This document shows, piece by piece, positions 5,663-5,709 of a stretch of 5,709 bases of DNA. A program made the translations under genes and the position numbers. Origin of the DNA: UM-FILTER-47-13 sp964445195 (lineage in GTDB: Bacteria > Pseudomonadota > Alphaproteobacteria > Micavibrionales > Micavibrionaceae); the NCBI GenBank assembly GCA_964445195.1, contig CAYUKA010000057.1, positions 1 through 5,709 of the forward strand, written 5' to 3'. Numbering within the stretch: position 1 is the first letter of the stretch; every line of letters begins with the position of its first letter. Under the pieces are notes generated by a model. That model had not been told where the DNA came from. It did no database searches and saw only the letters and a program-made list of their open reading frames with translations.

Positions 5663-5703
5663 ACAAAATAGAATTGTCTCTGTTTTTACAAAGTAGAATT
5701 GTC
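5663..5703. repeat. Two tandem 16-bp direct repeats, probable operator sites
   Basis: ACAAAATAGAATTGTC (5663-5678) and ACAAAGTAGAATTGTC (5688-5703) differ at one base and repeat with a 25-bp period. Each has the dyad ACAA-N7-TTGT, so each could bind a regulator dimer. They lie 18-58 nt upstream of the ATG at 5645, where a promoter would be expected; a weak pair TTTGTA with TATTTT (16-nt spacer, minus strand) overlaps them. A perfect 10-bp palindrome, TGTTGCAACA (5656-5665), touches the first copy. The regulator is unknown. Confidence 0.5.
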
Positions 5704-5709
5704 ACTACT

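Overview
The window looks like chromosomal DNA of a proteobacterium, most likely an alphaproteobacterium, with moderate GC of roughly 55% by eye. The lineage rests mainly on the style of the S49 peptidase C-terminus and of the GNAT acetyltransferase; no rRNA or other marker is present to fix it. There are no tRNAs, CRISPR arrays, transposases or phage genes. Genes are tightly packed and both convergent pairs overlap at their stop codons.

Layout. (1) Positions 2-322, plus strand: last 106 codons of an S49 (SppA/SohB-like) peptidase. (2) 319-1362, minus: a Tas-type aldo/keto reductase, convergent with the peptidase and overlapping it by 4 nt. (3) 1363-1475: a gap with a long-range inverted repeat of the kind seen in dispersed intergenic repeats. 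(4) 1476-3008, minus: a single-chain (alpha2-type) glycyl-tRNA synthetase. (5) 3009-3162: the glyS leader with a small hairpin, then a very strong rho-independent terminator (3086-3127) serving the next gene. (6) 3163-3714, minus: an unrecognised small protein with two membrane segments and a Cys-containing, probably periplasmic domain. (7) 3715-3856: an AT-rich divergent promoter region. (8) 3857-4402, plus: a GNAT acetyltransferase. (9) 4393-5645, minus: an unrecognised gene split over two reading frames. An N-terminal segment starts at 5645 and the 382-codon body lies in the -1 frame. (10) 5646-5709: its upstream region, with two near-identical 16-bp direct repeats that look like tandem operator sites.

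The genes do not form one pathway. glyS and tas may be co-transcribed, since no convincing terminator lies between them. The small membrane protein is insulated from glyS by its own terminator. The most unusual locus is the split gene at the right end. The overlap of its two frames contains a canonical X_XXY_YYZ heptamer (TTTCCCA), in the correct phase for a -1 shift, followed 3 nt later by a perfect 7-bp GC-rich stem closed by a GCGA tetraloop. It may be programmed -1 frameshifting, a disabling one-base deletion, or a sequencing error; the window alone cannot decide. The encoded protein carries several Cys-Pro motifs, including two CPxH motifs at its C-terminus.
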